Source: Acidimicrobiaceae bacterium (GTDB lineage: Bacteria; Actinomycetota; Acidimicrobiia; Acidimicrobiales; UBA8592). From it: 64,000 nt of DNA. The stretch's first letter is position 1; each line of letters starts with the position of its first letter. A model generated the notes under the pieces. The model was not told the DNA's origin. It saw nothing but the letters and a program-made list of their open reading frames with translations, and did not search any database. Shown one piece after another: positions 9,128 through 17,538 of the stretch. The stretch spans positions 26,076-90,075 of the forward strand of contig PAQG01000048.1 of the NCBI GenBank assembly GCA_002709645.1, in the 5' to 3' direction. A program made the translations under genes and the position numbers.

Positions 9128-9658
9128 ATGAACTGCCAACCATTAATCCGATTTGTTTTTACCTGCATGGTATGTTCAGTTTTCTTTTTCATAAGTTCTT
9201 GTACTAGTACTACATCAGGTGTTGTTGCCTCAGGTAAACCAATGGTTCCAACGCCCGAACCAACGCCAACTCCTATTCCAACCCCAACCCCAACCCCGAT
9301 TGTCATTCCGGTACCCGAGCCAACTCCCACCCCTATTCTTGAGATCATCAACTCAATTTATGGAGAGAATGTTGAACGTTGGAGGCAGGCTGTCAGGGAA
9401 GCTTTGGAACAGTATGGACTTGAAGATGAAGAGGACCGGTTTATGCGAGTGCTCTGGTGTGAGAGTCGAGGGGACCCTGACGCCAGAAACGAAGAAAGTG
9501 GCGCTTCTGGCTTGATGCAGCACCTGCCTCGCTATTGGGAAGAAAGAGCGCGACTTTCAGGTTTCCAAGGGGCATCCCCATTTGACCCTATAGCAAACAT
9601 TTACGCTTCTGTTTGGTTGCTCGATACTGGGGGTTGGCAACATTGGGAATGCAAGTAG
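9128..9658 (+). CDS. Lytic transglycosylase (SLT-like) lipoprotein
   Basis: 176 residues. A signal peptide with a lipobox-like 'FISSC' (Cys at residue 25) is followed by a PTPEPTPTP linker of about 40 residues. The compact domain has the catalytic-Glu motif 'WCESRGDPDARNEESGASGLMQ', written here as its ends WCESRGD and SGLMQ, then 'HLPRYWEERA' and 'FDPIANIYASVWLL', typical of SLT domains in actinobacteria. It should cleave the glycan strand of peptidoglycan. Together with the upstream M15 peptidase it forms a two-gene set attacking both the peptide and glycan parts of the wall. The domain ends almost at the protein's end, so nothing else is present. Confidence 0.85.
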   Translation: MNCQPLIRFVFTCMVCSVFFFISSCTSTTSGVVASGKPMVPTPEPTPTPIPTPTPTPIVIPVPEPTPTPILEIINSIYGENVERWRQAVREALEQYGLEDEEDRFMRVLWCESRGDPDARNEESGASGLMQHLPRYWEERARLSGFQGASPFDPIANIYASVWLLDTGGWQHWECK

Positions 9659-9703
9659 GTAAACCAGAATAGCTAACCAGTCAATAAAGCATATGATAGA
9701 AAT

Positions 9704-10513
9704 GTGGAAACAGCGGACTTGGATGATGTCTCACAACTGATTACAGAATCAGCAGTAAGAGACTTTAAACGTGATGGCCATGTGTGCATCAGAGGATTGA
9801 CGACTCTTGAAGAAATAGAGTCATATAGACCATTTCTACAAGACACAGCAATAAAAGGCGTTTACGAAAAACGACCACTAAATGAACGTGATACGTATGG
9901 GAAAGCTTTCTTACAAATTCATAACCTTTGGCAAAGGAATGAAATATGCAAAAAATTTGTCTACGCGAAACGATTTGCTCACGCAGCAGCAACCTTGTTA
10001 GGAGTCGAAAGCGTCCATCTCTACCATGATCAAGCGCTATTCAAAGAACCAAACGGTGGTTACACTCCATGGCATCAAGACCAAACATACTGGCCTTTAG
10101 AAAAGGGTTCAACGGTCACAATGTGGCTCCCACTCCAAAACATCTCTGACGAAGTAGGGTCAATGCACTTTGTGTCTGGCTCCCATGAAATCGGTGATAT
10201 TAAGGCTGGAGTCATTTCAGATGATTCACACACAGCAATCCAACAATGGATTGACAAAACCAAAAAACCGGTAAAAACATACGGAGGTATGCAGGTGGGT
10301 GATGCGACATTCCATGCAGGGTTTACATTGCATAGCGCAGGATCGAACGATAGCGATTCACTGCGACCTGTCATGACTATCATTTATGTTGCAGCAGGTA
10401 CCAGAATTCTTGAACCGACTCCCGAACAAGAATTTGATTTGCAGTTATGGCTTGGAGGGAAAAAACCGGGTGAAAAAGTGGGAAGCCAACAAAACCCGAT
10501 CTTGTACCCGTAA
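9704..10513 (+). CDS. Phytanoyl-CoA dioxygenase (PhyH) family protein
   Basis: A 269-residue Fe(II)/2-oxoglutarate-dependent oxygenase on a double-stranded beta-helix. The iron site is HxD in 'WHQDQTYWPL' with the distal His in 'FHAGFTLHSAGSN', and a candidate 2-oxoglutarate-binding Arg in 'LRPVMTIIYV'. Family members hydroxylate acyl-CoAs or small molecules; the substrate here is not readable. The start is GTG at 9704. A TATGAT at 9692-9697 lies 6 nt before this GTG and no Shine-Dalgarno sequence is seen, which would fit a leaderless transcript. The gene ends 6 nt from the convergent exonuclease gene. Confidence 0.87.
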   Translation: METADLDDVSQLITESAVRDFKRDGHVCIRGLTTLEEIESYRPFLQDTAIKGVYEKRPLNERDTYGKAFLQIHNLWQRNEICKKFVYAKRFAHAAATLLGVESVHLYHDQALFKEPNGGYTPWHQDQTYWPLEKGSTVTMWLPLQNISDEVGSMHFVSGSHEIGDIKAGVISDDSHTAIQQWIDKTKKPVKTYGGMQVGDATFHAGFTLHSAGSNDSDSLRPVMTIIYVAAGTRILEPTPEQEFDLQLWLGGKKPGEKVGSQQNPILYP

Positions 10514-10519
10514 GAGATT

Positions 10520-11137
10520 CTATGAAGGCCGTAAAGCAAACTTGCCGGATGGGTCGGGTTCATCGGGCGATTGAAAAACATTTGTAAACTGTATTTCTTG
10601 ATCAACCAGAGGCGTTATTAAGGAAACGATTTCAGCAACTGCGTAGGTGTCATCCAAAGCCTGGTGAGCATTAGAGATATCAATGCCAAAAGCTAAAGCT
10701 ACGTCTCCTAATTTTCTTGTGGGCGGTGGAAGTGGCGCATAACTAGCGGCATTCCTACTATCCCAGTTTGGGAATACCAAACCATTTGGTAGATAACCTG
10801 AACGTTCCATTTCGGCATGGAGAAACCGGAGATCAAAATCAGCGTTATGAGCGACTATCACACTTTGGTCAAGTCGTTTGTAAAGATCACCTGCTATTTC
10901 GTTAAAAGATGGTGCATTGCTTAACCACTCTCTTTGAATGCCATGGATATGCGACGCCCCCAATTCGTGATCATCACCAGGGTTCACGAGAGTTGTCCAT
11001 GACTCTCCTATCGCCCCATTCTCAACAATCACTATGGCAACTTCTACCACACGATTTGAACGCGATGAAAATCCGGTCGTCTCAAAATCAAGGCATGCGA
11101 ACCTAGTTTCGCTAAAGAAAGAACGGCCACTAGTCAT
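10520..11137 (-). CDS. DnaQ-like 3'-5' exonuclease (DNA polymerase III epsilon-type)
   Basis: A 205-residue RNase H-fold exonuclease. All three Exo motifs are present: 'CLDFETTG' (Exo I, residues 15-22), 'HNADFD' (Exo II) and 'HQALDDTYA' (Exo III, DEDDh type). It may proofread or trim DNA or RNA ends. Length and gene context (not near dnaE) do not show whether it is the replicative epsilon subunit or a stand-alone nuclease. Its ATG shares one base with the stop of the upstream rhodanese gene (TAATG), so translation is probably coupled. Confidence 0.86.
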   Translation of the reverse strand: MTSGRSFFSETRFACLDFETTGFSSRSNRVVEVAIVIVENGAIGESWTTLVNPGDDHELGASHIHGIQREWLSNAPSFNEIAGDLYKRLDQSVIVAHNADFDLRFLHAEMERSGYLPNGLVFPNWDSRNAASYAPLPPPTRKLGDVALAFGIDISNAHQALDDTYAVAEIVSLITPLVDQEIQFTNVFQSPDEPDPSGKFALRPS

Positions 11138-11586
11138 TAATCATCTATTTCTAAAGAAGCGATGATTTCATCGCGTGAATTGAACCATTTTCCACCGGAG
11201 GTAACAAGTTCGACATCACCTTTGGCTTCAACCCACCCAGTAAAACCAGAAGCTAAATGAGCTACGTTGCTAAAGCCAAGGTCTTGAAGAGTGGACGCGG
11301 CCAAAGCCGACCGCCAACCTAAAGAACAGAACAAAACATATCGGTCTTCTAAATGGAATCCTTCCTTGTGATACGGGCTTTCAGGATCAAACCACCATTC
11401 AATCATTCCTCTTGGGGCAGAGATAGAACCCGGAATAGTTCCTTCTAATAAGCGCTCACGAAAATCCCGAATGTCAATGGCAACACAAGCATTTGACGAA
11501 ATTTCAGTTTGGAGTTCAGAAACCGTTAATTCCTCCAAATTCTCTTTTGCAGCATTAACAAGATCTTGAACTGTTCTCCTAGTCAT
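11137..11586 (-). CDS. Rhodanese-like domain protein
   Basis: A single rhodanese domain of 149 residues. The N-terminal helix is followed by 'VAIDIRDFRERLLEGTIPGSISAPRG', given here by its core IDIRDFRER, and the active-site loop 'LFCSLGWRSALAA' with the catalytic Cys. Such proteins carry persulfide sulfur or act as sulfurtransferases in the cytoplasm. The loop length (six residues, Cys-S-L-G-W-R) is that of sulfur-handling rhodaneses rather than Cdc25 phosphatases. It is translationally coupled to the exonuclease. The gene is divergent from the SDR at 11694, with a 107-nt shared promoter region. Confidence 0.88.
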   Translation of the reverse strand: MTRRTVQDLVNAAKENLEELTVSELQTEISSNACVAIDIRDFRERLLEGTIPGSISAPRGMIEWWFDPESPYHKEGFHLEDRYVLFCSLGWRSALAASTLQDLGFSNVAHLASGFTGWVEAKGDVELVTSGGKWFNSRDEIIASLEIDD

Positions 11587-11693
11587 ACGAACACGCTAGC
11601 CGATACGGTACTCAATGGACCATGCATCTGGCCATTCTTGATTTTCCAAGATTGACAGTTCTAATAATATAGTTATAAATAACGGAGGTTGAC

Positions 11694-12671
11694 ATGACAG
11701 GATACGGAGCGGACACAACAACAGGCGAAGTGCTAGAAGGCCTTGATCTTACTGGAAGGCATTTTATGATTACTGGAGCATCAAGTGGATTAGGAGAGGA
11801 ATCAGCAAGATCTTTGAGTCAAGCCGGTGCCACAGTAACTATCCTGGCGAGAAATCTTGAAAAACTTGAAGCAGCTAAAGAACGAATTCAAGGTAGTGTT
11901 CCTTCTGCGGATTTACGAATAGGGATAGTTGATCTCGCAGACCTAGGTAGCATTCGAGTTTATGCTGAGAGTTTCCTTGCTAAAGGAGTAGCAATTGATG
12001 TGCTCATAAATAATGCAGGAATAATGGCATGCCCATTTATGAAGACGACAGATGGGTTTGAAATGCAATTCGGAACGAACCATATTGGGCACTTTCTGCT
12101 AACTAACCTCTTAATGCCAGCGATCAAAGCCGGAGAGAATCCAAGAATTATCAATCTTTCCTCGGCAGGACATACTCATTCCGATGTCAATCTTGACGAC
12201 CCTAATTTTGATACGACAGAATACAGTGCCTGGGAATCGTATGGCCGTAGCAAAAGCGCGAATATCCATTTCACCCGCGAGTTAGTTCGACGCTACGGAA
12301 AACAAATTCAAAGTTTCGCAGTCCACCCCGGAGTTATCCTTACTGATCTTGGCCGCCACTTAACTCCAGAACTTATGGAAGAGATGACTGAACGAGTTAA
12401 AGCTCGATCGACATCATCTGCGGAAGCAAAAAAAACCGGCGGGCTACCCTTCAAATCAATGGAGGCAGGGGCAGCAACACAAGTATGGGCTGCTACTACA
12501 AATGACTTGAGACCCAATAATGGGGCGTATCTTGGAGATTGCCAAGTTGGTATAGAAGGCGGGAATCCCAGTGAAAATGGCTATTTGTCATATATCTATA
12601 ATGAAGATACCGCCAAGGCCCTATGGGCTCTCAGCGAAAAGTTAGTCAAACAAGAATTCCCGACAAACTAA
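11694..12671 (+). CDS. SDR family oxidoreductase, retinol dehydrogenase-like
   Basis: A 325-residue SDR. The cofactor loop is 'TGASSGLGEESA' around residue 28, followed by 'NNAGIMACP', Ser in 'NLSSAGHTHSDV', and Tyr/Lys in 'YGRSKSANI'. The spacing and 'SAGHTHSDVNLDDPNF' region resemble the retinol dehydrogenase/WW-oxidoreductase-like branch, which is common in actinobacteria and acts on hydrophobic alcohols or ketones. GGAGG is placed 5 nt before the ATG. The gene stands alone on the plus strand with 107 nt upstream and 163 nt downstream free of genes. Confidence 0.87.
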   Translation: MTGYGADTTTGEVLEGLDLTGRHFMITGASSGLGEESARSLSQAGATVTILARNLEKLEAAKERIQGSVPSADLRIGIVDLADLGSIRVYAESFLAKGVAIDVLINNAGIMACPFMKTTDGFEMQFGTNHIGHFLLTNLLMPAIKAGENPRIINLSSAGHTHSDVNLDDPNFDTTEYSAWESYGRSKSANIHFTRELVRRYGKQIQSFAVHPGVILTDLGRHLTPELMEEMTERVKARSTSSAEAKKTGGLPFKSMEAGAATQVWAATTNDLRPNNGAYLGDCQVGIEGGNPSENGYLSYIYNEDTAKALWALSEKLVKQEFPTN

Positions 12672-12834
12672 TACAAGGACAAATTGTCATTTCTGTTTAA
12701 AGAAGCCGAGATGAGAGAAAGTAGCGAGAAATTCTAACCACTTATGTAATGTCGAAAGAATCTTTCCTGAATTATCATTGCTGGAAGGCGTACAATGAAA
12801 TTCAACGATTTCAACAAAGCAATTAGGAGGATTT

Positions 12835-13965
12835 GTGCCCGGATTACTACCAGAGGTAGACCCTGAAGGACTTCTCGAATATTCAGTTGTCTATACAGAC
12901 AGGTCAGTTAACCACATGTCGCAATCGTTTCAGAGCGTCATGAACGATATCTCTGCAACACTTCGGACTGTATACAACGCGGAAGCAGTTGCTGTCGTCC
13001 CAGGAAGCGGAACATTCGGTATGGAAGCAGTCGCACGACAATTCGCGATAAATGAGAATGTATTGGTTGTCCGAAATGGTTGGTTCAGCTATCGATGGAC
13101 CCAAATTTTTGAAGCAGGAGCTATCCCATCGTCACATTCTGTCTTTATGGCTGAACAAATTGGGAATGATCCTTTCGCTCCTTTTGCCCCTCATGCTATT
13201 AACGAAGTGATCGAAAAAATTAAAACCGAAAAGCCCAAAGTCGTATTCGCCCCGCATGTAGAGACATCAGCGGGAATGATTCTCCCAGATGACTACATTT
13301 CTGAGCTTGCTGATGCAACTCATGAGAATGGGGGAATCCTGGTTCTTGACTGTATTGCGTCGGGGGCCATCTGGATAGATATGGAAGAAACTGGTGTGGA
13401 TGTATTAATAAGCGCTCCCCAAAAAGGTTGGAGTGGGACACCGTGTTGTGCCCTCGTTATGCTCGGGAATAGAGCTGTACAACGGCTAGCGGAAACAACG
13501 AGTTCAAGCTTTTCATGTGATCTCAAGAAATGGCGAGAAATTATGGCAGCCTATGAGAACGGTGGACATGCGTATCATGCAACAATGCCAACAGATGGGC
13601 TTAGAAATTTCCGAGACGTCATGATAGAAACACAAAATTTAGGATTCGAAGCAATGAAAGAATCACAAAATCTTCTTGGCAGTAAAGCTAGAGAGGTATT
13701 AGAGGCAAAGGGGTTTCCTAGTGTTGCTGCTGAAGGATTCCAAGCACCGGGAGTGATCGTCTCGTACACCAATGATCCTGATATCAAATCTGGTTCAAAA
13801 TTTAGCAAAGCTGGCATGCAGATCGCTGGGGGAGTGCCCTTGCAATGCGGCGAACCAGAAGGATTCTCTACATTCCGCATTGGTTTATTCGGCTTAGATA
13901 AACTTACAAATATTGATAGGACCATAGGAACGCTTTCGGAGACGCTCTCTCTGATTAGTAATTAA
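12835..13965 (+). CDS. Class V PLP-dependent aminotransferase
   Basis: A 376-residue fold-type I enzyme resembling alanine-glyoxylate/serine-pyruvate aminotransferases. Visible marks are the phosphate-binding 'PGSGTFGMEA' (about residue 57), the PLP-stacking 'HVETSAGMILPDDY', the cofactor Asp in 'LVLDCIASGA', and the Schiff-base Lys in 'SAPQKGWSG'. The start is GTG with a strong AGGAGG 4 nt upstream. The exact amino donor is unknown. The stop overlaps the stop of the convergent ABM gene by 4 nt. Confidence 0.88.
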   Translation: MPGLLPEVDPEGLLEYSVVYTDRSVNHMSQSFQSVMNDISATLRTVYNAEAVAVVPGSGTFGMEAVARQFAINENVLVVRNGWFSYRWTQIFEAGAIPSSHSVFMAEQIGNDPFAPFAPHAINEVIEKIKTEKPKVVFAPHVETSAGMILPDDYISELADATHENGGILVLDCIASGAIWIDMEETGVDVLISAPQKGWSGTPCCALVMLGNRAVQRLAETTSSSFSCDLKKWREIMAAYENGGHAYHATMPTDGLRNFRDVMIETQNLGFEAMKESQNLLGSKAREVLEAKGFPSVAAEGFQAPGVIVSYTNDPDIKSGSKFSKAGMQIAGGVPLQCGEPEGFSTFRIGLFGLDKLTNIDRTIGTLSETLSLISN

Positions 13966-14675
13966 ATTGTGAAGAAATCAGCTCGTGCTCTTCGGTCATT
14001 GTCATAAACCGGTTCGTTAACATCGCAACGAAATTTTCTGTGATTCGATTCTCTACCTGAAGTGCTACGAATCAAACCACCCATGTTGAAATAATTTTCA
14101 TGAGAAAAATGGGCTTCTAAAGACGCCATATCATCCCAGATCTCAACAACTTCTACTCGTTCAGATCGACATGGATCTGGAGAAAAAACATACATCTGAC
14201 ACCCGGGTTCATCATTTCGTGTCGCTAGCTGAAATGGTATTGATTCCGAAAGTAAATCATCTCGTTCAGAGGGATCATGGAGATCTATATAGCCTGCAAC
14301 AACGATAGGATCATCCGGCGCCTGAGAAGGGGAAGTGGCGAAATCAGCCCGCGCATTTTTCGTTTCATCATAAACAGGTTCACATGCTGTTACACGCCAT
14401 TTTCTGCTTTCGGCGCTAGCTAAACCTACTTGCCCAAACATTGAACCCATGTTGAAATAATTCTGGTGATCAAAATGAGCGTGAAGACTATCCCTGTCAT
14501 CCCAAAGTTCAAAGACAACAACTTTCTCTTCAGTTGCTGGATCCGGAGAGAAAACATATGACTCGCATCCAGGTTCATCGTCCCGAGTAGCTTGTTGCAA
14601 AGGAATTGCTTTTGTGATTGCTTCAGGTCGTGTAGTTGGATCTGCTAAGACAAAAGTTGCTGTGATGATGATCAT
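13962..14675 (-). CDS. Tandem antibiotic-biosynthesis-monooxygenase (ABM) domain protein
   Basis: A 237-residue protein made of two related ferredoxin-like ABM domains. The repeat is plain: 'QQATRDDEPGCESYVFSPDP' and 'HFDHQNYFNMGS' in the first half against 'QLATRNDEPGCQMYVFSPDP' and 'HFSHENYFNMGG' in the second, about 110 residues apart. Each half also ends in a similar 'EPVYD...ARADF' segment. Single ABM proteins usually dimerise and act on quinols without cofactors; the fused pair may be an intramolecular dimer. GGAGGT lies 3 nt before the ATG. Substrate unknown. Confidence 0.8.
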   Translation of the reverse strand: MIIITATFVLADPTTRPEAITKAIPLQQATRDDEPGCESYVFSPDPATEEKVVVFELWDDRDSLHAHFDHQNYFNMGSMFGQVGLASAESRKWRVTACEPVYDETKNARADFATSPSQAPDDPIVVAGYIDLHDPSERDDLLSESIPFQLATRNDEPGCQMYVFSPDPCRSERVEVVEIWDDMASLEAHFSHENYFNMGGLIRSTSGRESNHRKFRCDVNEPVYDNDRRARADFFTI

Positions 14676-14764
14676 GGGACCTCCAAATCCTGAACTAGAA
14701 AACTAGCAGGAGAAAGTTACTGACGGAAATACTTCAAGAGAATCTCAGGGGCTAGCCTAAAGTC

Positions 14765-15649
14765 ATGAATAAACACCTACGATTAGCGATCGTTAGTCTT
14801 GCATTATCAACTTCAATGGGGGTGGCGCTCACATTAGCGTTAAGTACAGGAAGTTCGAAGGTAGGAGTAATCCCAACGTTCACTGTTTGTGCGATAATTT
14901 CCTATGCTTTGAATTACATAGTCTTTGTTCCTTCATATCTTGGTCGGACTGAACATTACTTTGACTTAACTGGCTCCATCACGACAATCTCACTAATTGT
15001 ATTTGCGATCGCCTCACAGGATAGTCCGGATACTCGATCAATTATGGTTGCTCTAATGGTGTTGGTCTGGGCGATACGACTTGGGTCATTCCTATTTCTA
15101 CGGGCGAAAGAAACAGGGGGAGACAGTCGTTTCGATAAGATCAAGCAATACCCATTGTCTTTTCTTTCATGGTGGTCATTACAAGCACTCTGGGTTCTCG
15201 TTAACATCGCATGCGCATTAATAGTTCTTACTAGTAAAGAAAATGAACCTTTTGACATTTTCGCAGTTATTGGAGCAATACTTTGGGTTTCGGGCTTTGC
15301 TATCGAAGTAATCGCAGATCAGCAAAAGAAAAAATTTAGAAGAGAAGCGAAAAACAAAGGTAAATTCATCCATACTGGACTTTGGGCTTGGTCCCGTCAC
15401 CCAAACTATTTCGGTGAGATCATCCTTTGGATAGGTGTCGCAGTGATTGCGCTTCCAGTGCTTTCTGGTTGGAGATGGGTAGCCTTAATCTCTCCAATTT
15501 TTGTGACCATACTTCTAACAAGGATTAGCGGAATCCCCATACTTGAAAGACGAGCGGAAACTCAATGGGGTGGTAAAGATGACTATAAAACCTATGCTGC
15601 TAACACCCCAATGCTGCTTCCAAGACCTCCAAAGGCTAAGTTGAAGTAA
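14765..15649 (+). CDS. DUF1295 membrane protein, steroid 5-alpha-reductase-like
   Basis: A 294-residue protein with about seven hydrophobic segments. The C-terminal half carries the DUF1295 signature 'GLWAWSRHPNYFGEI' at about residue 200 and a charged end 'YKTYAANTPMLLPRPPK'. The fold is shared with 3-oxo-5-alpha-steroid 4-dehydrogenases and isoprenylcysteine methyltransferases, suggesting reduction of a lipid-like substrate within the membrane. No Shine-Dalgarno is visible before the ATG. The gene is divergent from the ABM gene. The LLM oxidoreductase follows 24 nt downstream. Confidence 0.85.
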   Translation: MNKHLRLAIVSLALSTSMGVALTLALSTGSSKVGVIPTFTVCAIISYALNYIVFVPSYLGRTEHYFDLTGSITTISLIVFAIASQDSPDTRSIMVALMVLVWAIRLGSFLFLRAKETGGDSRFDKIKQYPLSFLSWWSLQALWVLVNIACALIVLTSKENEPFDIFAVIGAILWVSGFAIEVIADQQKKKFRREAKNKGKFIHTGLWAWSRHPNYFGEIILWIGVAVIALPVLSGWRWVALISPIFVTILLTRISGIPILERRAETQWGGKDDYKTYAANTPMLLPRPPKAKLK

Positions 15650-15673
15650 AGATCGGTTAATTGAGGGGAATAA

Positions 15674-16549
15674 ATGAAATTTGGATTAGCATTCGCAAGC
15701 AGTATCGGTACCGAAGGAAACAGTGCCCTAGAGATTTGTAAACTCGCTGAAAAAGTCGGATTCGAATCCGTCTGGGGAGGAGAACACGTAATTTTCCCTT
15801 CTTCCATAGAGTCGAAATACCCCTATACGGCTGATGGGAAAGTACCAGCTACAAAAGATACATGGATTCCCGATCCGCTTATTTGGTTAGCGTATGTTTC
15901 TGCAGTAGCCCCAAGTCTCAGGTTAGGAACGTGTATTTTGATACTTCCGCAAAGGAACCCTCTAGTCCTCGCGAAAGAAATAGCGACCTTGGATCACTTA
16001 ACTAATGGAAAAGTTGAACTGGGAATAGGGGTAGGTTGGCTGAAAGAAGAATTTGAAGCACTTGGAGTGCCATGGGAACGGCGAGGTGCCCGAACCGATG
16101 AATACGTCGAAGCTCTCCACGCTGTCTGGTCAGGAACAGATATTGAATTTCACGGAGAGTTCGTTGATTTCGAACCGCTTACTTGCACACCACGCCCGAA
16201 ACAGGAGAGAATCCCCATTCTCGTCGGAGGTGACACACCACCTGCGATTAGGAGAGCAGCGAAGCTCGCCGATGGATATTATCCCGGAACAGGTGACTTC
16301 GGAGAACTTCAAAAACTAATCACTTCGGTACGCGAGGCAGCGGAAAAGAATGGAAGGAATCCATCAGAAATAGAAATTAATGCCCACTTTGCAGTACTTG
16401 GAGAAGAAGGCCGAGCAGAAGGAGTAGAAGCCATGAGAGAAGCCGGTGTCGGACGGATAATGGTCCCTGCTTTCTTCTTTGGCGGACCCGGTGGCCTTGA
16501 AAGCCTTGAAGAGTTTGGCGAGAACGTAGTGAAATTAGCATCAGAATAA
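15674..16549 (+). CDS. LLM-class F420-dependent oxidoreductase
   Basis: A 291-residue luciferase-like TIM barrel. Typical strings are 'MKFGLAFASS', 'FESVWGGEHV', 'LRLGTCILILPQRNPLVLAKE', given by its core LGTCILILPQRNP, and 'ATLDHLTNGKVELGIGVGW'. 'ILVGGDTPPAIRRAAKLADGY' is near residue 180. The pattern fits the actinobacterial F420-dependent group rather than FMN-reductase-coupled luciferases, though both remain possible. GAGGGG precedes the ATG. Probably co-transcribed with the DUF1295 gene. It ends 1 nt before the convergent YbjN-like gene. Confidence 0.88.
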   Translation: MKFGLAFASSIGTEGNSALEICKLAEKVGFESVWGGEHVIFPSSIESKYPYTADGKVPATKDTWIPDPLIWLAYVSAVAPSLRLGTCILILPQRNPLVLAKEIATLDHLTNGKVELGIGVGWLKEEFEALGVPWERRGARTDEYVEALHAVWSGTDIEFHGEFVDFEPLTCTPRPKQERIPILVGGDTPPAIRRAAKLADGYYPGTGDFGELQKLITSVREAAEKNGRNPSEIEINAHFAVLGEEGRAEGVEAMREAGVGRIMVPAFFFGGPGGLESLEEFGENVVKLASE

Positions 16550-16550
16550 T

Positions 16551-17039
16551 TCAATCACCATTTTCATCTCCGAAAATATCTACATCGTTGACTGGCGTAC
16601 CGCCAAACATCTCTAAGTATTCTTTTCGGAATTCTTCCATTACGACTCCAAGCGCAACTATGGATAAGTTCAGCTCATCTTTCGTTAGGTCATTCCCCAT
16701 CAACCTATGGTTCATAACGAGATCGCAATAACCCTCAGTTTCATTCCACGATGACGCCGTTGCAAAGATCGCCCCGAAAAGAGAATCTCCATTAGTGCGA
16801 GCTATATGCTCAAACAGTTTACTGCTGCACTCAACGTCAAACAGGATAATGCTTGATAATTCAACAACAATTGCGTTGTCCCAATTATCTGTGAACCATT
16901 CAATTTCTCTAATCCGCAGATAGATGGATACCGATTCGTATTCAACTATCCAACTGTTCTCCTCAGCACCGACAGAGGTTTCCCAACGACCACATAGAAA
17001 CTCGCTAACTTTTTTGTTAACACTTATTACATCTGACAT
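16551..17039 (-). CDS. YbjN-like (type III secretion chaperone-fold) protein
   Basis: A 162-residue acidic soluble protein. The pattern 'YCDLVMNHRLMGNDLTKDEL' with a following helix and 'GG' resembles the YbjN/TY-chaperone fold, in which an 'hhl.HRLP..dlt..eL' strand-helix unit is diagnostic. These proteins are thought to be chaperone or sensory domains; the partner is unknown. No catalytic residues are seen. The similarity is judged by eye and is moderate. The stop lies 1 nt from the LLM gene stop. Confidence 0.55.
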   Translation of the reverse strand: MSDVISVNKKVSEFLCGRWETSVGAEENSWIVEYESVSIYLRIREIEWFTDNWDNAIVVELSSIILFDVECSSKLFEHIARTNGDSLFGAIFATASSWNETEGYCDLVMNHRLMGNDLTKDELNLSIVALGVVMEEFRKEYLEMFGGTPVNDVDIFGDENGD

Positions 17040-17103
17040 TTATCCTCCTACATATTCAAAATTACTTGGAGGGTGTGACAAAATAGCCACATATCAAACG
17101 CCT

Positions 17104-17460
17104 CTATTCAGTGGAACGAGACTGAAATTTATACATCGGTATGGCTATGCAAACGTTATAGAAAAACATGCCGGTAATAATTGGAAACCACATAATCGAC
17201 TTAATGAAATAGACAACAACCCTACCTATCTTGGTTTTAGTTATTACTAAATAGAGGTAGTGAATAAAAACTATAAGGAGGACCCAGTGCTGGTCCCATA
17301 ACCAAGCTGATGCTGCAAATAAACCAAATCCAATGATCGCGAAAACAGCTGGCATCGAAGGGTCATCGTTATCATCAATTAACTTAATTGGAGTGAAAAG
17401 TTTCTCAATCGAATCACGAAGCTCATTCTTTGCTTGATGCCAATTCTCCACCTGTGCCAT
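17104..17460 (-). CDS. Small membrane protein, function unknown
   Basis: 118 residues: a charged N-terminal cytoplasmic stretch of about 37 residues, then two or three hydrophobic segments ('AVFAIIGFGLFAASAWLW', 'WVLLIVFIHYLYLVI', 'FIKSIMWFPIITGMFF'). No family was recognised. It is divergent from the YbaK-like gene at 17539 and lies 64 nt upstream of the YbjN-like gene on the same strand, so these two may be co-transcribed. Confidence 0.6.
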   Translation of the reverse strand: MAQVENWHQAKNELRDSIEKLFTPIKLIDDNDDPSMPAVFAIIGFGLFAASAWLWDQHWVLLIVFIHYLYLVITKTKIGRVVVYFIKSIMWFPIITGMFFYNVCIAIPMYKFQSRSTE

Positions 17461-17538
17461 CTGGCAAGTATATGAGGAAGAATTTCTTAAATACTCTTAG
17501 ACGCTTGCGTTATTTAACCCGCTTCCACTAGAAGTAGG

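Noticed and set aside
9103..9351. Gly/Val-repeat minus-strand open frame
   Set aside because: It is the complement of the PTPTP linker repeat in the SLT lipoprotein.
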